A stretch of 64,000 nucleotides of DNA from Paralithodes platypus (Eukaryota; Arthropoda; Malacostraca; Decapoda; Lithodidae), in NCBI GenBank assembly GCA_032716605.1, contig CM064519.1, positions 21,941,297-22,005,296 on the forward strand, written 5' to 3'. Positions 55,309-64,000 of the stretch are shown here, in pieces. Positions within the stretch are counted from its first letter, which is position 1, and each line of letters begins with the position of its first letter. Below the pieces are notes generated by a model. The model saw only the letters and a program-made list of their open reading frames with translations. It made no database searches and was not told the DNA's origin. Both the position numbers and the translations under genes were made by a program.

Positions 55309-55929
55309 TTAACCCGGGAACTGCAGGGAGACTCTTAAGAGTTCCCCCGGCGGACTGCGGGGAGACTCTTATGAGTGAGTGAGAAAAAAAAATCAACTTT
55401 TGACATCGAAATTTTTTTTTTCTTTTCTTTTTTTTTTTTTTTGGCCCCTGGGCCATGCAAAATCTCAGTCCTCTACCTCCCCTCCTTCCCCACTTTCCTC
55501 CTCTCCTTCAGTTATCACCTATTTTCCCTGTTATTCCCTTATTCTGAGGTATATTTTCGTGCTAACATTAGCGAGTTGCAAGCAGGGTGTTGTCATCACT
55601 GATGGCAAGCGAGTGCAAGAGAGAGAGAGAGAGTATCGATCGACTGTGTCTCAGTGGCCTTGGGGGAAATTGGCGGGAAAGCAGTTTGCCTCACCCATAC
55701 ATTATACAACTCGCGGGCTATATCTCCGATTTTGACCATCCAAACGCTGTTTTCACTCGTTTTATTGTTGTTTCAGGTTAATACCTTTATAATCAACCCA
55801 TAATAGGCGCATATGGATAAGTATTAATGCTATTAATGGCACAATGAATATTTTAGTGACGGAAACACCTCAAATACGTCAGCACAGGGGGACGTTTCCA
55901 ATTACCCCCATGCGCACTTCAGAGGTTAA
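55309..55929 (+). mobile_element. TTAA element, family E2 (copy 2), inside the LINE ORF
   Basis: Flanked by TTAA on both sides. Removing it joins GTAC-TTAA-GAATTGC without losing frame (IVL to KNCS), which shows exact insertion with TTAA duplication. The ends are TTAACCCGGGAACTG and CTTCAGAGGTTAA. Confidence 0.9.
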
Positions 55930-57254
55930 GAATTGCTCCTTGGTGCTCGCTCCTGTATTGGCAAAAAAAATCCGTTTATGTACTCATAATTCATGCTTCC
56001 CAGTACCCTGGAAAGAAGCAAATATCCATCCAGTTCCTAAAAAAGGTGCCTCTTCAGATCCATCAAACTACAGACCAATAGCTATAACTTCCACTATTGG
56101 TAAAGTCTTTGAAATTATATTAAATAATCACATAATTAAGCATCTTGAGAATAATAAATTAATCAGTGATAGGCAATATGGTTTTAGACGATGTCGATCA
56201 ACTGCAGACATTCTTTGCCTTCTTGCGCATCAAATCAACCAAGCTACAGACCAACATGGTGAAACACATACAATAGCACTGGATATATCAAAGGCATTTG
56301 ATAGAGTCTGGCATCAATCCTTATTGTCGAAGATGTCACACTACGGCCTTGCATCATTAGTTCCACTAATTTCTTCTTATCTTCATAACAGAAAAATATG
56401 TGTAATGGTAGATGGCCTTTATTCTCAATTTCACTCAATAAATGCTGGTGTTCCCCAGGGATCAGTTTTGGCCCCAACTCTGTTCCTCATTCATATCAAT
56501 GATCTCATATCTACCACTCATAATCCAATACATTCCTACGCAGATGACTCAACACTCCACAGTTCCTTCACATTTACCAATTCTTTCACCCAACCCGATC
56601 TTATAAATTCAAAAATAAGCACTGCAATTTCTCTGAACCAGGACCTTTCTAGAATTGAAGAATGGGGACAAAAGAATCTAGTTTCCTTTAATGCAGAAAA
56701 CCAAGTACATTCAATTTTCTAACCGACTGAATCTCACTGACTCCCATATATTTTTTAATTATGTAAATATTCCCACTTCCCCTAGTATTGACATTCTCGG
56801 TGTAACATTAACTACTAACTTGAGCTGGACACATAATGTTAGAAGCATTGCTAAGAATGCCTCTAAAAAAAACTGTACAGAGTTCGAGAATTCTTCACTG
56901 ACGAGCAGTTGGCCGTAATATATAAAAGTCATGTGCGTTCTCAGATGGATTACTGTTCACCTCTGTGGAGTGGAAGTGGAGTGGTTGCATTGAGGCAGTT
57001 GGACAAAATTCAAAATAAAGCTATTAGATTAATCAATAACCCTGCAATCACACAGGACCTTCTTACATTATCCATACAAAGAAACGTTGCATCCCTTGCA
57101 TTATTCTACAGATATTTTCACAGCAATTGTTCCGAGGAACTTGCTTCAATTGTGCCGCCTCTCCACATCTTTCCCCGTAGAACTAGGGCAGCTGAGAGCG
57201 CCCATGAATTTACACTTTCTCCTCCACAATGCAGAACTTCTGCTTATCAAAATT
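55926..57254 (+). pseudogene. Jockey-like LINE reverse transcriptase (body)
   Basis: After the inserted element the frame continues with PVPWKEANIHPVPKKG, NYRPIAITSTIGKVFE, QYGFRRCRSTADIL, TIALDISKAFDRVWHQSLLS (catalytic Asp), AGVPQGSVLAPTLFLIHIND, HSYADDSTLHS (catalytic Asp-Asp). A frameshift near 56700 leads to the YIQFSNR, DILGVTLTTNLSW block, and another near 56900 to SHVRSQMDYCSPLWSGSG and LDKIQNKAIRLIN. A TAA at 57254 cuts the final TTLWNSLP block, which lies just downstream. The first residues of the apparent 292-codon frame (before Lys) come from the inserted element. Confidence 0.85.
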
Positions 57255-57524
57255 AATTTATCCCTAGAACTACTACTCTTTGGAATTCACTTCCCTCGAA
57301 TTGCTTTCCACAAACTTATAATCTACAAATGTTTAAATCCAATTGTTACAAACATTTTATGAATGGAGGATGCCTTTAGGCACATGGACCTTTTTGTTTT
57401 ATCTGTGTTTTTCCTTCCTCCGTTCATTGTCTTTAACAAAAAAAAAAAAAAAAAAAATGCATAATATCGTCAAAATATAGCTAGTACAATTTATAGCACA
57501 CATCGCTGGTTCTTAAAGGGTTAA

Positions 57525-57891
57525 CCAATCACAGTGTTTCCCAACATAGCTTTCTGTTCATGCAGTGTAATTTGACAAGTGGAATGATAATAATTAATTT
57601 ACGATGCCCTCACCAAAAGCACGATTAAATTGACTAAGGTATCAACATTGCTTATTACAATGCAAATAAGGATATATTTTTGTAATTTGATAAAATTTAT
57701 CTTGTAATTAAGAAAATTATAAAGTAAACAATAAGAATAATAACTAAATTGTAGGTGGATATGACAGCCAATCGTAAAAAATACCTTATTTACTGTACAT
57801 CTTTTACCGTACAAATTATCACTTCCCTTTTATACTTAAAACATCCGAAACTATAGGCTCACAAGATCTTAGAAGTGGACAACTCCTTTCC
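57525..57891. other. AT-rich stretch, nothing recognised
   Basis: No gene seen between the family-D right end and the family-C element. Confidence 0.35.
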
Positions 57892-58319
57892 TTAACCCTT
57901 TGGCTGTGGCCATTTTTGGGCTATTTAGGGCATATTCAGGCACTCCTGAATGATAAATCAAGTATCTGCATTAAATGAAGTGTATTCTGCCGAAAACTAG
58001 TCGAGAATAGCTTCAAAATGACACCAGAACGGGCCCCGTACGTGGTCTGGTTCACCCGCAGTGGTGCCAGTGAAACGCGGGAAACCCGCTATTATGTAAC
58101 ACTCGCTCGCTTGGCTACACTGCTGGGAGACACAGAGAGACCCGCGCAAGACACAGTCAACCTCAGTGAGCCGCTCGGTGCTCTGAGGGTCGGAGGTGGG
58201 CCCCTCACGCTCCCGCCCACTGACGCTCTATTTTTACGGTTTTTACAGGCTTTTAAAGCCTGGAAATTACTGTAACTTGCCAGGACGTTCCAGGACGTCA
58301 CCCGCAGCAAAAGGGTTAA
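57892..58319 (+). mobile_element. TTAA element, family C (copy 2)
   Basis: TTAACCCTTTGGCTGTGG at the left and CCCGCAGCAAAAGGGTTAA at the right. It matches, inverted, the copy nested in family B at 32703-33132. An 85-codon frame inside has the partial counterpart noted there; no domain known. Confidence 0.9.
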
Positions 58320-58683
58320 AGGTGGTGGTGCATGGGTTGAGATAAACGTGGAATAATAATAGCTAACTTGCACATAACAATCTTGCAAAATGCAATGGCA
58401 CTGAAATAATTATTAACAATGGTATAAAGGATTTTGTGGATCGTCTACACCGGACCTGTGACATCATAGTGCCATCACAGGAGTATCCTCATCCTGGACT
58501 GGATGGAAGTAGAAAGTGAACTTACACTCCTAGGACGTCACAGGTCTGGTGTAGACGATCCACAAAATTCTGTATACCATTGTTAATAATGATTTCAGTG
58601 CCATTGCATTTTGCAAGATAATTATGTGCATGTTGGCGATTATTATGCCACGTTTATCTCAACCCATGCACCACCACCTTTAA
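58316..58683. mobile_element. TTAA palindromic element, family J
   Basis: Starts TTAAAGGTGGTGGTGCATGG and ends in the inverse CACCACCACCTTTAA. Both arms, about 165 bp, are inverted copies around a loop at 58480-58515. It shares the TTAA at 58316-58319 with the family-C element. Confidence 0.85.
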
Positions 58684-58925
58684 ATGAAAAAGGCTAAGCC
58701 AGGATGAAACATTTCTTGTAGCTAGAGCAGTAGGCTACTCTATTTTAGAAATTACTCCCATTAGAGCCTGCCTAACTCTAGGTTATTTAAATATATAGGT
58801 AGAGGTTGCAGTCAAGTCCTATTAACCTTTCGTCAGCTTCAACTATGCAATGCTTACCTTCATGGACCAATAAGAAAACACCCAACTTATTCACAAGGGC
58901 TCTCACACTTTACACACACACACAC

Positions 58926-58964
<39 letters not shown>

Positions 58965-59341
58965 CTTGTGTTCTCTTACAACCTACGATGATAGGCTATA
59001 GGCCTACCTCGATATGTATGCTACCGTCTAAATAGCATCTCGCCATAGAAAATAACTATTCCACACAAAAATATATTCATAAGTACTTGCTATGATACTC
59101 TTATAACCTATTATAATATACCTAAATATATCCAATGTTTAAATATGATCTATTACTATGTAAGTTCTATATCGTCTGTCACAACCTATGCGACTCAAAC
59201 ACGCACATGCATCTCCAAATAAACTCGTCCACAATAACTGGGTCTCAAACTAACATTGCAGTACATAATCTACACATGGTGCAGCAGTAATGCAATACTG
59301 TACAGTACATACACATGTCCTCTATATTGTTAGTACTCTTT
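58684..59341. other. AT-rich stretch with microsatellites
   Basis: (CA)n at 58914-58927 and (TA)n at 58929-58962. Nothing else recognised. Confidence 0.4.
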
Positions 59342-59620
59342 TCATATATGTGAGCTACATACCAAGTACGGGTAGGCGAGTGGCACCCCACGAGCCATGT
59401 GTTTACTGGGGAATACTGTAATGTAGCCTATTATCTCTTCATCCTTGTGATCATGCAATCTCCTATTAAACAAATGTAGGCCTGCTCGCAATCCCTTTTC
59501 ATCCATCTGATCATCCAGTCTCCTTTTAAACACATTTATAGAAGTGCTGTTAACTATCGCCTTTGACGAGTTCCAGAAATCTACAACTCGGTGACTGAGA
59601 ACTACTTGAAGTAGTAGCCA
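59342..59620 (-). pseudogene. CR1-like reverse transcriptase end fragment
   Basis: The minus strand gives LSHRVVDFWNSSKAIVNSTS, then INVFKRRLDDQMDEKG, matching the RVVD.WN.L...V...S.N.FK..LD end of CR1 proteins. The FKRRLDDQ stretch is followed by a diverged repeat, FNRRLHDHKDEE. Fragment only. Confidence 0.65.
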
Positions 59621-59675
59621 ACCAAATAATAGCCTACAGAGAACTTAGAAGCAATCTACCGGCGAAAATATTTGG

Positions 59676-60015
59676 AAGTAAAAGGGTAATATTAATAGCC
59701 CTGTCATGTTCTGTTCGCAATTTAGCAATCAATTGTTTCAATTTGTATAAAAACAGAGCAATCACTTGTTGGGAAGGTCTTGCTTCACAGTGAGCTCCGG
59801 TTGAAATAGATGCTTTCCGTTGCTAGATTGCACACCACAAAATAGAAGTAAAAGGGTAATATTAATAGCCCTGTCATGTTCTGTTCGCTTTCACAATCAA
59901 TTGATTCAATTTGTATAAAACAAAGCAACCACTTGTTGGTAAGGTCTTGCTTCACAGTGAGCTCCGGTTGAAATAGATGCTTTCCGTTGCTAGATTGCAC
60001 ACCACAAAATAGTCC
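59676..60015. repeat. 170-bp tandem duplication
   Basis: Two copies (59676-59845, 59846-60015), about 93% alike by eye, sharing AGTAAAAGGGTAATATTAAT and GAGCTCCGGTTGAAATAGAT. The 147-codon minus frame spans both and has no recognised domain. Confidence 0.85.
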
Positions 60016-60129
60016 TGAGTGTTTTTGTCTGCGAAGAACGCTGGCAAAACACACAGGGATTATTTTGTGATATGAATAGACTGCCTGCAATCTACCAATG
60101 TTCCACAATTTGTTAGTAAAAGATGATGT

Positions 60130-60412
60130 ATGCACTGAAAGAGAGGTGATCTGATTGAAACATTCAAACTTGTAAAAGGAATAGAGAATGTTGACAGATC
60201 CCAATTCTTCCAATTGAATCCAAACCATCTACGAGGCCACGACCATAAAATCTTCAAAAAAACAGTGCCATACTAATATCAGACAAAACATCTTTTCACA
60301 AAGAGTAGTTGACCCCTGGAATAATTTGCCCGACAATGTAATAAAATCTGAGTCTGTAAACGAATTTAAACACTCATATGATAAATATAATAAACACCAA
60401 AATTAATTTAAA
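60130..60412 (+). pseudogene. CR1-like reverse transcriptase C-terminal fragment
   Basis: Reads IETFKLVKGIENVDRSQFFQ, NHLRGHDHKIFKKT, then in a shifted frame TKRVVDPWNNLPDNVIKSES and VNEFKHSYDKY. These are the final blocks of CR1 ORF2. A stop and a frameshift separate them. Confidence 0.75.
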
Positions 60413-63218
<2,806 letters not shown>

Positions 63219-63459
63219 CTGAGAGCGCCCATTAATTTACACTTTCTCCTCCACAATGCAGAACTTCTGCTTATCAGAATTCATTTATCCCCAGAGCTAC
63301 TACTCTTTGGAATTCACTTCCCTCGAATTGCTTTCCACAAACTTACAATCTACAAATGTTTAAATCCAGTTGTTACAAACATTTTATGAATGGAGGATGC
63401 CTTTAGGCACATGGACCTTTTTGTTTTATCTGTGTTTTTCCTTCCTCCGTTCATTGTCT

Positions 63460-63497
<38 letters not shown>
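63219..63497 (+). mobile_element. Jockey-like LINE, 3'-end copy with poly-A
   Basis: Matches 57193-57457 almost base for base: TTTACACTTTCTCCTCCACA, TTGGAATTCACTTCCCTCGA, TGGAGGATGCCTTTAGGCAC, then a longer poly-A (63461-63497). It encodes the TTLWNSLPSNCFPQTYNLQM end of the reverse transcriptase. Strongly 5'-truncated. No clear target duplication found. Confidence 0.85.
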
Positions 63498-63498
<1 letters not shown>

Positions 63499-64000
63499 AT
63501 ACTAATATACATCAGAACTCAATATAAGATCAACTTAAATATATAGGCCTACAGTATGACTAAGGAATACATGTCAGATTTGAAGTTTAACATCTACATG
63601 ATATCAGCGCAATATAATAAGTCATTAGCTTTAATAACAATACTATGATAATAGTCCAGTGGTTCTAACAATATATAAGAACATAAGAATATAAGAACAT
63701 ATATATAGTATAACGCCTTTGCTAGGTTGTCTGCTCTTAGACATTAAAAGAAATAAGTGTGTGCCTGTGGTATATTTGGTATATTTCATATTACATTATA
63801 TTAGCCTACTGATAGTTTGTGTAATTGGTAGCTTATGACAAACCAAGTGTTGATTTAATCTATAATTTATAGCAAAGGCCAGCCCTTGAAAATATTACAA
63901 ACTACACAAAACCGTTGTAAAGGCTTATCTTTCAATACCTTCACCTGACGAAACAAACCTTTAACAGTAGTACTCAAGAAGACAAATATAATTTAACTAA
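63498..64000. other. AT-rich stretch to the window edge
   Basis: A short ATAAGAACAT duplication at 63676-63704. No gene seen. Confidence 0.35.

Larger units (their letters stand above)
55262..57457 (+). mobile_element. Jockey-like LINE, 5'-truncated, with poly-A tail
   Basis: From the VDKAPGPDEIPPIVL motif of the reverse transcriptase to a poly-A tail (57438-57457). Interrupted at 55309-55929 by a TTAA element. A second copy of its last about 260 bp lies at 63.2 kb. Confidence 0.85.
55112..57524. mobile_element. TTAA element, family D, split by a LINE
   Basis: Left part 55112-55262: a decayed end (TTTCCCCATACAGTATCAGG) and TTTGACGATTTTATTCAGC. Right part 57458-57524: TAATATCGTCAAAATATAGC and AAGGGTTAA. 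Together they form one D element interrupted by the LINE. Confidence 0.75.

Overview
The window looks like a repeat-rich stretch of an invertebrate nuclear genome, most likely an arthropod and probably a decapod crustacean. This rests on four things: spliced-gene architecture, pentanucleotide TTAGG-type blocks, very long (GA)n, (CA)n, (TA)n and (GT)n tracts, and many animal-type non-LTR retrotransposons beside non-autonomous DNA elements. The species assignment is inference. No bacterial operon, rRNA, CRISPR array or recognisable virus was seen.

Host genes are scarce. The only confident piece is one exon on the minus strand (2573-3124). It encodes the cytoplasmic tail, the transmembrane anchor and the first ectodomain cysteines of a neprilysin/endothelin-converting-enzyme-like (M13) metallopeptidase, and it ends at a phase-0 splice donor. 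The catalytic exons lie beyond the left edge. A much weaker candidate for a promoter plus short first exon sits at 34430-34549.

Most of the window is mobile DNA. At least seven families of short elements are bounded by TTAA (called A, B, C, D, E2 and J here, plus partial copies; E2 is the 600-bp family at 52879 and 55309), which suggests non-autonomous piggyBac-type elements. A and B share an internal core with a GC-rich hairpin. Other short elements show their own target duplications: 8 bp (hAT-like, 54491-54743; palindromic, 1311-1693), 3 bp (Harbinger-like, 11490 and 29098), and TA (mariner-like, 9547 and 9839). A tRNA-Thr-like SINE occurs three times.

Non-LTR retrotransposons supply nearly all long reading frames: a CR1 element with the end of an esterase-type ORF1 (21598-24800), an RTE-like reverse transcriptase broken by a single base (36780-38772), a LINE with a virus-like 2A peptide and a PHD finger ahead of its endonuclease (47138-51125), and a jockey-like copy (55262-57457). 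Numerous short remnants accompany them.

Tandem arrays of 63, 43, 31, 30, 39, about 100 and 31 bp occupy 6.0, 12.2, 20.0, 26.5, 31.5, 33.9 and 39.6 kb. The last is built from the terminus of a family-B element. Elements sit inside one another repeatedly (C in B, A in D, SINE in D, LINE in mariner-like, E2 in LINE in D), so relative insertion order can be read directly from the sequence.
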